In this document: piece after piece, positions 43,909 to 51,283 of the stretch
Position numbering within the stretch: the stretch's first letter is position 1
Layout of the letters: every line of letters starts with the position of its first letter
From: SIG299 sp045531955
GTDB lineage: Bacteria; Bacillota; Clostridia; Lachnospirales; Lachnospiraceae
Assembly (NCBI GenBank): GCA_045531955.1
Contig: JAZSFC010000043.1
Coordinates: 1-64,000 of the forward strand
Length of the DNA: 64,000 nucleotides
Reading direction: 5' to 3'
Notes under the pieces: model-generated
The model's input: only the letters and a program-made list of their open reading frames with translations
Database searches by the model: none
What the model was told of the DNA's origin: nothing
Position numbers and translations under genes: made by a program

Positions 43909-44280
43909 ATGGGAGAAGATATTCGTTTGCACGAGGGTGAATTGAATATTATGGAATTATTATGGTCTAATAAAGTCCTGGCGGCAAAAGATATAGCAAA
44001 AATCATTAAGGAATATATTGGTTGGGAAAAGAATACCACATATACTGTTATTAATCGTTTGATTGCAAAAGGGGCTATTGACAGAGAAGAACCGGGATTT
44101 TTCTGTCGTGCAACGATTACCAAAAAAGAAATCCAGCAAATTGAAACCGATGCGTTGCTCGATAAAGTATTTAACGGATCTTTAGTAAATTTTCTTACTG
44201 AATATTTAAAGAACCAGCAGTTAAAACCTGCGGAAGTATTAGAGCTCGAAAAAATTTTACTTGAACAAAGAAGAAGATAA
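43909..44280 (+). CDS. BlaI/MecI family transcriptional repressor
   Basis: 123 residues. Winged helix: LHEGELNIMELLWSNKVLAA, then KNTTYTVINRLIAKGAIDRE (recognition helix and wing), and a C-terminal dimerisation helix bundle. Family members bind TACA-type palindromes and are inactivated by BlaR1/MecR1 protease sensors. No blaR1 or beta-lactamase gene is in the window, so the signal and targets are unknown. The TTG at 43858 is upstream of the operator; ATG 43909, after GAGGTG, is the start. Confidence 0.92.
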   Translation: MGEDIRLHEGELNIMELLWSNKVLAAKDIAKIIKEYIGWEKNTTYTVINRLIAKGAIDREEPGFFCRATITKKEIQQIETDALLDKVFNGSLVNFLTEYLKNQQLKPAEVLELEKILLEQRRR

Positions 44281-44308
44281 TTATACCTATAATATATGGT
44301 CCTTATAC

Positions 44309-44367
44309 AAAAAAGTGAAGCTATCTGCAGGAAATATGGATTGTCCTGTGAATAGCTTCACTTTTTT
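44309..44367. terminator. Bidirectional terminator between the blaI-type gene and the recombinase gene
   Basis: AAAAAAGTGAAGCTAT (44309-44324) pairs perfectly with ATAGCTTCACTTTTTT (44352-44367), with an inner CAGGA/TCCTG stem. A 16-bp stem with U-runs on both strands serves both convergent genes. Confidence 0.93.
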
Positions 44368-44368
44368 G

Positions 44369-45424
44369 TTATTGTTTTTCACGCAATGTAACAGCATCCT
44401 TTGCACTGCGTCTGCGTTCTTCTTCAAGAGCAGCATAATGTTTTTTTGTCGTATTAACATCTTTATGTCCTAAAACATCTGCAACAAGGTAAATATCCCC
44501 TGTTTCTTTGTATAATTGGGTTCCATAAGTACTGCGCAGTTTATGAGGTGTAATTTTTTTAGTTACAGCAGCAGAAGAAGCATATTTTTTAACTAAAACC
44601 TCCACGTTACGCACACTGATACGTTGCATTCGGTTTGAAAGAAATAATGCATTCTCATGGCCTTCCTGCGGAATCATTTTCTTGCGTTCTTCTAAATAAT
44701 CAAGCAGAGCAGTGCGGACTTCTTCTCCAAAATAAACAAACGATTCATATCCGCCCTTTCTGGTTATGTTTATGCGGTCATTATTAAAATCCACATCATT
44801 TAAATTTAATCCGACACATTCGGAAACACGTATGCCGGTTCCAAGCAGAAGCGTTGTTAATGCGAGATCACGTATTTTGGTTTTTTTATGAAAAGCTAAC
44901 TGGTTTTTTGTTAATCTATTGCCGCTTTCTACTGTATCTAAAAAATCTACAACTTCATTTGCATCCATACGGATGATATTTTTTTCATGTAGTTTTGGCA
45001 TACGAACCTGCAGAGTTGGATTAGTATCAATAATCTGATGTGTATGAAAGTAGTTATAAAAGGAGCGGAGAGCGGACAACTTTCTTTTGATTCCGGACTC
45101 GGAGTTGGTAATTTCTTTTCCTTCAGGACTGATGTAGTACTTTAAATATTCTAAATATTCTTCAATATCACAGGCTTGAAGTTTTGATAATATATCAAAT
45201 TCCAATTCCCGAAGGGATTTATCTTTATATAAAGGATTAGATTGTTTGATAAACTCAAAAAAAACTTTTAAATCAACCGCATATGCAATTCTTGTACGGG
45301 AAGCAGTATGTGGCTCAATTCCTCGGAAGAACGTTGTTACATAAGGCGGCAGTTCTTTTTCAAGATCTCTTAATTTTTTTATGTTTTCTATATTTTTTTC
45401 TTCGTAATAAGAACGTTCTTTCAT
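44369..45424 (-). CDS. Tyrosine recombinase (XerC/D-like integrase)
   Basis: 351 residues. N-terminal SAM-like core-binding domain (about 35-130, SRTRIAYAVDLKVFFEFIK) and a catalytic domain with the full set: Arg199 (GTGIRVSECVGL), Lys223 (ITRKGG), His294 and Arg297 (PHKLRSTYG), His320 (LGHKDVNTTKKHY) and nucleophile Tyr330. No prophage or conjugative genes are adjacent, so this may be a chromosomal Xer-type enzyme or the survivor of an element. RBS AAGGAA lies 8-9 nt before ATG. The upstream region holds a striking inverted repeat (45451-45492). Confidence 0.92.
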   Translation of the reverse strand: MKERSYYEEKNIENIKKLRDLEKELPPYVTTFFRGIEPHTASRTRIAYAVDLKVFFEFIKQSNPLYKDKSLRELEFDILSKLQACDIEEYLEYLKYYISPEGKEITNSESGIKRKLSALRSFYNYFHTHQIIDTNPTLQVRMPKLHEKNIIRMDANEVVDFLDTVESGNRLTKNQLAFHKKTKIRDLALTTLLLGTGIRVSECVGLNLNDVDFNNDRINITRKGGYESFVYFGEEVRTALLDYLEERKKMIPQEGHENALFLSNRMQRISVRNVEVLVKKYASSAAVTKKITPHKLRSTYGTQLYKETGDIYLVADVLGHKDVNTTKKHYAALEEERRRSAKDAVTLREKQ

Positions 45425-45450
45425 AAATATAATTCCTTGCTTAATTCATA

Positions 45451-45492
45451 AATTTTGTAAAGAGTTTTAAGATAAAAAGTCTTTACAAAATT
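45451..45492. repeat. 13-bp perfect inverted repeat upstream of the recombinase gene
   Basis: AATTTTGTAAAGA (45451-45463) and TCTTTACAAAATT (45480-45492) are exact reverse complements separated by 16 bp. It sits 27 nt upstream of the recombinase start. The arms exceed what is common by chance even in AT-rich DNA. It could be an operator for the recombinase or a recombination site. Not a terminator: there is no U-tract for an upstream gene. Confidence 0.7.
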
Positions 45493-45577
45493 AGTTTATC
45501 GCAAAAGTATAAAAAATGCAATGTTGTAAGAATAAATAAAGGTCAAATCCGGAAATACTATTTATGTTACAAAATTA
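45483..45577. repeat. Direct repeat TTACAAAATTA, 84 bp apart
   Basis: TTACAAAATTA occurs at 45483-45493 (right arm of the inverted repeat) and again at 45567-45577, just before the RBS of the DUF1540 gene. With the inverted copy at 45451-45460, three TTACAAAATT sites lie between the two divergent genes. The 84-bp spacing equals about eight helical turns. Confidence 0.5.
45534..45561 (+). promoter_or_regulatory. Weak candidate promoter of the DUF1540 gene
   Basis: TTGTAA (45534-45539), 16 nt, TACTAT (45556-45561). One mismatch in -35 relative to TTGACA and two in -10 relative to TATAAT; the region is AT-rich, so chance is possible. Confidence 0.4.
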
Positions 45578-45600
45578 ATTATAAAGGAGAGACTATTATT

Positions 45601-45771
45601 ATGAAAAATGAAAGTATTAAATGCACAATCAAAACTTGCACACATCATGCAAAGGATGAAAATTACTGCAGCCTTGACAGTATTCTTGTAGGTACACATG
45701 AAGCAAATCCTACAGACAAAGCATGTACCGATTGTGAATCTTTTGAATTAAAAAGCGGTTGTTGCAAATAA
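45601..45771 (+). CDS. DUF1540 Cys-rich mini-protein
   Basis: 56 residues. Seven cysteines: one in IKC, one in KTC, one in NYC, CTDC, and GCC near the end. SILVGTHEANPTDKACTDC matches DUF1540 (pattern C-x4-C...C...I-x-V-G...C-x2-C). Its Cys spacing suggests metal binding. Members are common in spore-formers and some are made during sporulation; function unknown. RBS AAAGGAGAG, 10 nt before ATG. It ends before a shared terminator. Confidence 0.88.
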   Translation: MKNESIKCTIKTCTHHAKDENYCSLDSILVGTHEANPTDKACTDCESFELKSGCCK

Positions 45772-45803
45772 GTTTTGAACATTTGATTTTCTGAAAGAGT
45801 AGT

Positions 45804-45851
45804 AAAAGGCAGCTTATCGTGGAGATGTTTTCCGGGATAAGTCTGCCTTTT
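45804..45851. terminator. Bidirectional terminator for the DUF1540 and amidase genes
   Basis: AAAAGGCAG-CTTATC (45804-45818) pairs with GATAAG-T-CTGCCTTTT (45836-45851), with a single bulged T. U-runs form on both strands. Confidence 0.88.
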
Positions 45852-45863
45852 ATTCGATATCCA

Positions 45864-45895
45864 TTTTTGCGCTAAACGCGAGTTTAACGCAAAAA
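45864..45895. other. Hairpin spanning the amidase stop codon
   Basis: TTTTTGCG-C-TAAAC-GCGA-GTTTA-A-CGCAAAAA is a near-perfect 13-bp inverted repeat around a GCGA loop (one C/A mismatch). The amidase stop codon (minus strand TAA, 45884-45886) is inside the stem. No U-tract follows on either strand, so it is not a canonical terminator. Confidence 0.6.
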
Positions 45896-48172
45896 GTAAT
45901 CGTTATAAAGTTGTATAACCGTATCGTAAATTGTTTTTGCGGCTTTTTGCTGATATGCCGTATCTTTTAATTTAGTAAGCTCTGTGGCATTGGTCATATA
46001 GCCAAGTTCAATTAATACCGCAGGAACTGTATTATATTTAATAACGACAAAATCATTTTTTGTTGCGCCACGGTTTCTGGTATCCATTGCAATACTTAAA
46101 TTTTCTGATAATGCTTTAGCTAGTTTATAACTGTTAAATCCGCTTTCAGAGGATTCATTATTATCTTTGCTGTAAAACACTTCAGTACCGCGTATTGAGC
46201 TTGAATTATGAGCATTCAAATGCAAACTGATAAACATATCTGCACCAACTTCAGATGCAAATGCTGCACGCTCATATAAGTCAACTTTTATATCTTTTTC
46301 CCTTGTAAAATATACTTTTATATCTGAAGCTTCAAATAACTCTTTTACATAAGTATTAATAATTTTAAACGTAATATTTTTTTCGTAAATTCCATTTTTA
46401 ATTGCACCCGGATCAATTCCACCATGGCCGGCATCAAAAACAATGATTTTAGAATATATTTCATTAGGTTTGCCTATGTTTAATGCAAGATATCCGTCTT
46501 CAAAGGTATAACTGTATCCGCATATGGAATTTGTATAAAAGCCAAGTGTTGTTAAATTATTAACAATATCATATTTAGGCTCTGATATAGACACACCATA
46601 ATATGGATTAATAATTGGATTTTGTTTAAAATACTCTACATAATTTCCAATGATGTTGATTTTAAAGTATTTTGAACTATATATATCCTCATCGGAAAAA
46701 TGAGACTTTTCCATAGTATTATGTAATGGAATTATTATTCTATCATCAGGATAACTACATGCATTTTCCGGATATGATTCACTTTTTGATGAAAATATTT
46801 CAAGATTCTCCACTGACATATTCGAATCTATAAAATAAATTCTTACAAAATTATCTTTTTCAACAATCTGCCAGGTACTTTCTGGCGGAATCATGCATAT
46901 CAATTTAATATTCGTGGATAAAACTGATAATAACGTATAATTTAAATGTGATGCATCATAAGCTGAAAAAAATTCAGTTTCTAAATCCGTGCATACATCA
47001 TTTAATTCAAAAAAAATCATTCCGCTATCAAAAAAATCATTAATGTTTTCTGCAGAAATTCCATATAATTCAACAACATCCATTTCGTCAATATGATATG
47101 CAAGTACTTTTGACAAATATTTTTGTTCTGTTGAACCGGTAGCATTGCTTACCCATTCGAAATAAATATGTTCCGGAGCTTGCTCTTCCACCTGCTCTTC
47201 TGTTTTAACAGTTTTTTGCCACATTCCATTAACTAAATCAGGATATAATGCTATTTTACCGGTCATTTCATTTTCAATCAGCGAATAACATTTTTCTTTA
47301 TCAGAATAAACCAATTCAAACCCTAACATATCTGATATAAATTCCAGTGAAAGATACCATTCGGATTTGTTGGTTGAATCATTCAATATTTGTGTCGGAG
47401 CAGAATTTCCGATTATTTTCTTTTCATTTACATATGCAATTTTACTTTCTTTTTTTAAATACAGGGAAAGTTCATTTTTGGAAACCGTTATTATGTTTTC
47501 ATCTTCCGTAAAGTCACATCCGGCAGCCTCAAAAATCTGCTGTGCAGGTACGACTACCTCTCCTTTATAGTAGATAACCGGCATGTCTGATGAAATAAGC
47601 GTGTCGTTATATTTTACGGAATATAATGTACCGTTATAAAGCAAGTTGGCGCCATTAACAGACAAAGGAATTGTTTTTGTAATTCTTACTGTACTGATAT
47701 TACTTACCCAAACATATCCATAACCTAATGCTTCTGCAACAAAACGGGTTGGCACATAATATTTTACATCATTATTGAATTTCAACTTAACAGGTGCCAC
47801 ACTCATGGAATGTTCTTTATCATTTATATATACTTTTTTACTTCCAAGCGTTAATTTGATTTTTGTAGTTCCATCCGATATTGTGACAGTATCTCCGTTT
47901 AAATCTGCATTTAAGCCTAATTCATGCACAAAAAGTTCTTCATAATCGGCCAAAGCAGTTCCGTTTATTAAAATTCCGGGATAAGTAAGGGGAAGTTCTC
48001 TACTGTTATAAGTATAAGTTATCTGCTTATCTTTGTAATTGACAGTAGCACCTGTGGAATAATTATAAAAACGTAAATCGGAAGCATATACAGTATACAT
48101 ACTGTGAAATTCTATTGAAAAAAAAGAAAATAAAACTATAAAAACAACTATTTTTTTTATTTTATTTCTCAT
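45884..48172 (-). CDS. N-acetylmuramoyl-L-alanine amidase with copper-amine-oxidase-like N-terminal domains
   Basis: 762 residues. Signal sequence (RNKIKKIVVFIVLFSFFSIE). Two domains of the copper amine oxidase N-terminal type follow (about 30-170 with KYYVPTRFVAEALGYGYVW, and about 175-300 with EVVVPAQQIFEAAGCDF). These are stalk-like repeats, not oxidase catalytic domains. A region at about 310-560 is not recognised. The C-terminal Amidase_3 domain (about 575-762) has Zn ligands in FDAGHGGIDPG (His), YEKNITF (Glu) and SLHLNAHN (His), and the catalytic Glu in VLIELGYM. It cuts MurNAc-L-Ala bonds at the surface. Single gene, transcribed away from ttcA. Confidence 0.92.
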   Translation of the reverse strand: MRNKIKKIVVFIVLFSFFSIEFHSMYTVYASDLRFYNYSTGATVNYKDKQITYTYNSRELPLTYPGILINGTALADYEELFVHELGLNADLNGDTVTISDGTTKIKLTLGSKKVYINDKEHSMSVAPVKLKFNNDVKYYVPTRFVAEALGYGYVWVSNISTVRITKTIPLSVNGANLLYNGTLYSVKYNDTLISSDMPVIYYKGEVVVPAQQIFEAAGCDFTEDENIITVSKNELSLYLKKESKIAYVNEKKIIGNSAPTQILNDSTNKSEWYLSLEFISDMLGFELVYSDKEKCYSLIENEMTGKIALYPDLVNGMWQKTVKTEEQVEEQAPEHIYFEWVSNATGSTEQKYLSKVLAYHIDEMDVVELYGISAENINDFFDSGMIFFELNDVCTDLETEFFSAYDASHLNYTLLSVLSTNIKLICMIPPESTWQIVEKDNFVRIYFIDSNMSVENLEIFSSKSESYPENACSYPDDRIIIPLHNTMEKSHFSDEDIYSSKYFKINIIGNYVEYFKQNPIINPYYGVSISEPKYDIVNNLTTLGFYTNSICGYSYTFEDGYLALNIGKPNEIYSKIIVFDAGHGGIDPGAIKNGIYEKNITFKIINTYVKELFEASDIKVYFTREKDIKVDLYERAAFASEVGADMFISLHLNAHNSSSIRGTEVFYSKDNNESSESGFNSYKLAKALSENLSIAMDTRNRGATKNDFVVIKYNTVPAVLIELGYMTNATELTKLKDTAYQQKAAKTIYDTVIQLYNDYFLR

Positions 48173-48230
48173 TTGTATTAAACCTCATAAATTAAATTTT
48201 AAATTACATCTTAAATTTATGAAATAAACA

Positions 48231-48239
48231 TGGTATAAT
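48231..48239 (+). promoter_or_regulatory. Extended -10 promoter for ttcA
   Basis: TGGTATAAT: TATAAT with a TG one base upstream. TTAAAT at 48211-48216 is a poor -35, so the extended -10 probably compensates. Confidence 0.6.
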
Positions 48240-48294
48240 TGTGTCAAAATAATAGTTATTTAGAAAAAACAACAAAAATAAAGGATGATTAAAA

Positions 48295-49020
48295 ATGAAA
48301 TTACAACGACTGATGAGTCTTACACGAAAAGCAATCGACGATTATCATATGATTGAAGAAGGCGATAAAATTGCGGTTGGAATCTCCGGCGGAAAAGACA
48401 GTTTAGCACTACTCTATTCTTTAGCCGGATTACGTCGTTTTTATCCGAAAAAATTTAGTTTAGAAGCAATCACTGTAGATTTAGGCTTTCCTGGATTTGA
48501 TTTATCTGAAATAAAATTTCTGTGCGAAAAACTTGAAGTTCCGTACACTGTTGTAAAAACGGATATCGGAGAAGTTATTTTTCAAAATAGGGAAGAAACA
48601 AATCCTTGTTCTTTGTGTGCAAAAATGCGTAAAGGAGCCTTTAATGATGAAGCAAAGCGTCTTGGCTGCAACAAGTCAGCATATGCCCATCATAAAGACG
48701 ATGTGATTGAAACTATGTTAATGTCAATGATTTATGAAGGAAGGTATTATACTTTTGCACCGGTTACTTATTTAGATCGTATGGATATTACTCTTATCAG
48801 ACCGCTTATTTATGTAAATGAAGCAGATATTGTAGGATTTAAAAATTTATATGAGTTACCAATCCAAAAAAATCCATGTCCTGCAGACGGATATACCAAA
48901 CGGGAGTATGCAAAAGATTTGATAAAATATATTAACGAAGATAGTCCCGGAGTTGCAGAACGATTGTTTCATGCTGTTATAGACGGACCTCTCCCTGCAT
49001 GGAACCGTTCTAAACAATAG
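48295..49020 (+). CDS. ttcA: TtcA-family tRNA 2-thiocytidine synthase (PP-loop)
   Basis: 241 residues. PP-loop SGGKDS (31-36) for target adenylation. Cys105 and Cys108 (NPCSLC) plus Cys195 (NPCPADG) match the three Fe-S ligands of TtcA, which thiolates C32 of certain tRNAs. HHKDDVIETMLMSMIYEG is typical. TilS (lysidine synthetase), a related PP-loop enzyme, lacks these cysteines and is longer. RBS AAGGATG. Convergent with the yneA-like gene, with a shared terminator. Confidence 0.87.
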   Translation: MKLQRLMSLTRKAIDDYHMIEEGDKIAVGISGGKDSLALLYSLAGLRRFYPKKFSLEAITVDLGFPGFDLSEIKFLCEKLEVPYTVVKTDIGEVIFQNREETNPCSLCAKMRKGAFNDEAKRLGCNKSAYAHHKDDVIETMLMSMIYEGRYYTFAPVTYLDRMDITLIRPLIYVNEADIVGFKNLYELPIQKNPCPADGYTKREYAKDLIKYINEDSPGVAERLFHAVIDGPLPAWNRSKQ

Positions 49021-49025
49021 GTAAA

Positions 49026-49060
49026 AAATAAACCTGCCAAATTATGGCAGGTTTTATTTA
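49026..49060. terminator. Bidirectional terminator between ttcA and the yneA-like gene
   Basis: AAATAAACCTGCCA and TGGCAGGTTTTATTT flank a 5-nt loop. The stem is 9 bp GC-containing plus A/T extension, with U-rich tails on both strands. Confidence 0.85.
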
Positions 49061-49085
49061 TAATTAGAAACTTTGTTTTTGGTGC

Positions 49086-49424
49086 TTATTCTGTAATAAA
49101 ATGAGGAAGTAAAATATAATTACCTGCAAATAATACATCGGAAGAAAGACCATTCATTCGTTTGATTTCTGTGATATATTCTGTTAAAGAAGAATATTCT
49201 TCCGTATAATACTGAGAGGCAAGACTCCAAAGAGAATCCCCTTCTTTAATTTGGACAGAGGTAATGGTATAGGTACCGCCGGTGGAATTTCCTGCTGCTG
49301 CGCTTCTTTCGGGTAAAACAAATAAAACAATAAGAAATAAAGCAACCATAAACAAAGTAATAACAACCAGTCTACTAAGTGCAAAATGAAAATTATTATT
49401 TTTAATTTTACGTACAGTATTCAT
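49086..49424 (-). CDS. yneA: LysM protein, YneA-like SOS division inhibitor
   Basis: 112 residues. One N-terminal membrane helix (about 19-39, VVITLFMVALFLIVLFVL) and a LysM domain (about 52-108, YTITSVQIKEGDSLWSLASQ ... NYILLPHF) that binds peptidoglycan. In Bacillus, YneA has this layout, is encoded divergently from lexA and blocks division during the SOS response. The same position and the LexA boxes in the shared promoter region support that assignment; sequence similarity beyond LysM is low. RBS CCGGAGG. Confidence 0.78.
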   Translation of the reverse strand: MNTVRKIKNNNFHFALSRLVVITLFMVALFLIVLFVLPERSAAAGNSTGGTYTITSVQIKEGDSLWSLASQYYTEEYSSLTEYITEIKRMNGLSSDVLFAGNYILLPHFITE

Positions 49425-49460
49425 AAAAATAAACCTCCGGGTAAATTGTGTTCTCTCTTC

Positions 49461-49486
49461 GAACCTTTGTTCTCGAATCTATGTTC
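49461..49486. promoter_or_regulatory. Two LexA boxes near the yneA-like gene
   Basis: GAAC-CTTT-GTTC (49461-49472), perfect, within CGAACCTTTGTTCT; and GAAT-CTAT-GTTC (49475-49486), one mismatch. The Firmicutes LexA (DinR) consensus is CGAAC-N4-GTTCG. They lie just downstream of the -10 on the yneA-like side. Confidence 0.85.
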
Positions 49487-49488
49487 TT

Positions 49489-49516
49489 ATTATAACACAG
49501 AACATGCGTTTGTCAA
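49489..49516 (-). promoter_or_regulatory. Promoter of the yneA-like gene with embedded LexA box
   Basis: On the minus strand: TTGACA (49516-49511), 16 nt, TATAAT (49494-49489). A LexA-like box GAAC-ATGC-GTTT (49500-49511 on plus) fills the spacer, so LexA would block RNA polymerase directly. Confidence 0.85.
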
Positions 49517-49536
49517 TAGTATTTCAACAAAAAATC

Positions 49537-49575
49537 GAACTTTTGTTTGACAAATGTATGTTCTTGTGTTTAAAT
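49537..49575 (+). promoter_or_regulatory. lexA promoter with overlapping LexA box
   Basis: LexA-like box GAAC-TTTT-GTTT (49537-49548) runs into the -35 TTGACA (49547-49552); 17 nt; TTAAAT (49570-49575) as a weak -10. The arrangement predicts autorepression. Confidence 0.7.
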
Positions 49576-49621
49576 AGAATTGTAAATAAAAATATAATAA
49601 AACCCGGAAGGGAGAAGAATT

Positions 49622-50239
49622 ATGTCATACGGAAAAATCACATCAAAACAAAAAGAAATCTTAGAATTTATGAAAAATGAAATTTTGAGCAAAGGATATC
49701 CGCCTGCCGTACGTGAAATTTGTGAAGCTGTAAATTTAAAATCCACTTCCAGCGTGCATTCTCATCTGGAAACCTTAGAGAAAAACGGCTATATCCGTCG
49801 TGACCCGGCAAAGCCTCGTGCCATTGAAATTGTAGATGATAACTTTAATCTTACCCGTCGTGAAATTGTTAATGTTCCTATTGTTGGTACAGTAACTGCC
49901 GGTCAGCCTATTCTCGCGGTTGAAAATATTGAAAGCTACTTTCCTATTCCAATGGACTACATGCCGAATCAGGAAACTTTTATGCTCAAAGTAAAAGGGG
50001 AAAGTATGATAAATGCCGGCATTTTTGACGGCGACACTATTCTTGTTCAAAAACAGTCTCATGCTAAAAACGGAGATTTTGTAGTAGCGTTAATAGAAGA
50101 TTCTGTAACTGTTAAAACATTTTATAAAGAAAAAGATTATTACCGCTTACAACCTGAGAATGATTATATGGACCCTATCATCGTTCCGGAAGTTGATATT
50201 CTTGGCAAAGTTATCGGACTTTTCCGTATGTTCCGTTAA
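49622..50239 (+). CDS. lexA: LexA repressor
   Basis: 205 residues. Winged-helix N-terminus (TSKQKEILEFMKNEILSKGY, then STSSVHSHLETLEKNGYIRR). Self-cleavage site Ala93-Gly94 in VGTVTAGQPIL; catalytic Ser128 (GESMINAG) and Lys165 (SVTVKTF). RecA-ssDNA triggers cleavage and SOS induction. RBS GGGAGAAG. Divergent from the yneA-like gene across a region with four LexA-like boxes. Confidence 0.98.
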   Translation: MSYGKITSKQKEILEFMKNEILSKGYPPAVREICEAVNLKSTSSVHSHLETLEKNGYIRRDPAKPRAIEIVDDNFNLTRREIVNVPIVGTVTAGQPILAVENIESYFPIPMDYMPNQETFMLKVKGESMINAGIFDGDTILVQKQSHAKNGDFVVALIEDSVTVKTFYKEKDYYRLQPENDYMDPIIVPEVDILGKVIGLFRMFR

Positions 50240-50242
50240 ACA

Positions 50243-50297
50243 AAAACACTATATACTTTTATGGCCCGGTTATCCGGATTAAAAAGTATATAGTGTT
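50243..50297. terminator. Terminator between lexA and rsfS
   Basis: AAACACTATATACTTTT and AAAAGTATATAGTGTTT form a 17-bp stem around a 20-nt loop that itself holds CCGG words. A/T-rich tails flank both sides. It serves the convergent lexA and rsfS genes. Confidence 0.85.
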
Positions 50298-50307
50298 TAT
50301 TTTTTTA

Positions 50308-50658
50308 TTATAAAGTTTCGACATCTACTTCTTTGCCGTCTCTCCAAATTCTTTCCAAATCATAGAATAAACGGTCTTCTTTAGAAAACACATGAACAAC
50401 CACATCATTATAATCCATCAGAATCCAACCGGAGCTTCTTACACCTTCAATTCGTTCTGCATGAATTTTTTCTTTCAGTAACTCTTCTTCCACATTGTCT
50501 ACCAAAGACTCTACATGCGGTGCGTTTGAGCCGTTGGCAATTATAAAATAATCTGCAACTGTGGATAATTTTCCGATTTCAATGATTTTAATATCTTCGC
50601 CTTTTTTATCGCTTAATGCCTGATATGCTTTTTTTACAATCAATTTGGAACGTTCCAT
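50308..50658 (-). CDS. rsfS: Ribosomal silencing factor RsfS
   Basis: 116 residues. IKIIEIGKLSTVADYFIIAN, GVRSSGWILMDYNDVVVHVF and FYDLERIWRD are conserved. It binds L14 and blocks subunit joining when nutrients are low. The start codon overlaps the yqeK stop by one base (TAATG). Confidence 0.96.
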   Translation of the reverse strand: MERSKLIVKKAYQALSDKKGEDIKIIEIGKLSTVADYFIIANGSNAPHVESLVDNVEEELLKEKIHAERIEGVRSSGWILMDYNDVVVHVFSKEDRLFYDLERIWRDGKEVDVETL

Positions 50659-51260
50659 TATTGTATCTCCTTTCGGACAATATTTTTATAATACTCATAT
50701 ACCCGGTATGTCATAGGGTCTGTATCTTTTCCGGTGGACTCGAAATATCGTATAGAATTTTCACTTACCAGATAAGTGGCTTTGTCTAAATTCTGAAATG
50801 CAATACTACGCAGTTCATCTAAAGAAGGAATGGTTGGCTGCATCCGTTCAGGTTCTAAGTAATCTGCCAAGTAAACAATTTGCTCTAATTTGCTCATTTG
50901 AGGCCTTCCAAGGGTATGATTCCGGATTGCCAGTAAAATATCCTCCTGAATAATCTTGTATTCTTCTTTGGCTAAATATGCGCCATAGACAGCATGAATC
51001 AACTCAGGAATACGCTTTTCATGCTCAGAAAGCGGCAGATTCATTGTTAAACATTGCTGTAACATAGCATCTTCAGGTAGATTTTTTGCACAATCATGAA
51101 GAAGTCCGGCAACCAAAGCATCACGATGGGAAATACCATAGCACATGGCTAATGAGGTGGATAAATAAGCTACACCAATGGTATGAAGATAACGTTTTGG
51201 TGTTAAAACTTTCTGTAATTTTTGTTCCAGTGATAATATAAATTCATTGGATACTTCCAT
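50658..51260 (-). CDS. yqeK: HD-domain hydrolase YqeK (Ap4A hydrolase family)
   Basis: 200 residues. HD-type phosphohydrolase: YLHTIGVAYL (His), LLHDCAKNLPEDAM (His-Asp), LIHAVYGAYLA and AIRNHTLGRPQMSKLEQIVY, then LADYLEP. Members split diadenosine tetraphosphate symmetrically into ADP. It lies between nadD and rsfS, the standard Firmicutes order. Confidence 0.94.
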   Translation of the reverse strand: MEVSNEFILSLEQKLQKVLTPKRYLHTIGVAYLSTSLAMCYGISHRDALVAGLLHDCAKNLPEDAMLQQCLTMNLPLSEHEKRIPELIHAVYGAYLAKEEYKIIQEDILLAIRNHTLGRPQMSKLEQIVYLADYLEPERMQPTIPSLDELRSIAFQNLDKATYLVSENSIRYFESTGKDTDPMTYRVYEYYKNIVRKEIQ

Positions 51261-51283
51261 TGATATGCCCTCGCTTCATTATA

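Noticed and set aside
44287..44292. TATAAT at the end of the blaI-type gene as a promoter
   Set aside because: There is no -35 element and it points into a terminator and a convergent gene.
45528..45561. SigF/SigG-type promoter before the DUF1540 gene
   Set aside because: AATACTA resembles the -10, but no GCATA or TGAATA-type -35 occurs at the right distance.
44369..45577. Integrated prophage or conjugative element around the tyrosine recombinase
   Set aside because: No phage, relaxase or tRNA attachment site is adjacent; the neighbours are ordinary bacterial genes. It could be a Xer-type housekeeping enzyme.
48186..48222. A/T inverted repeat (CATAAAT...ATTTATG) between the amidase gene and ttcA as an operator
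   Set aside because: The arms are pure A/T-rich words in an A/T-rich gap and are expected often by chance.
49021..49085. Gap after ttcA searched for tRNA or small RNA genes
   Set aside because: It holds only the bidirectional terminator.
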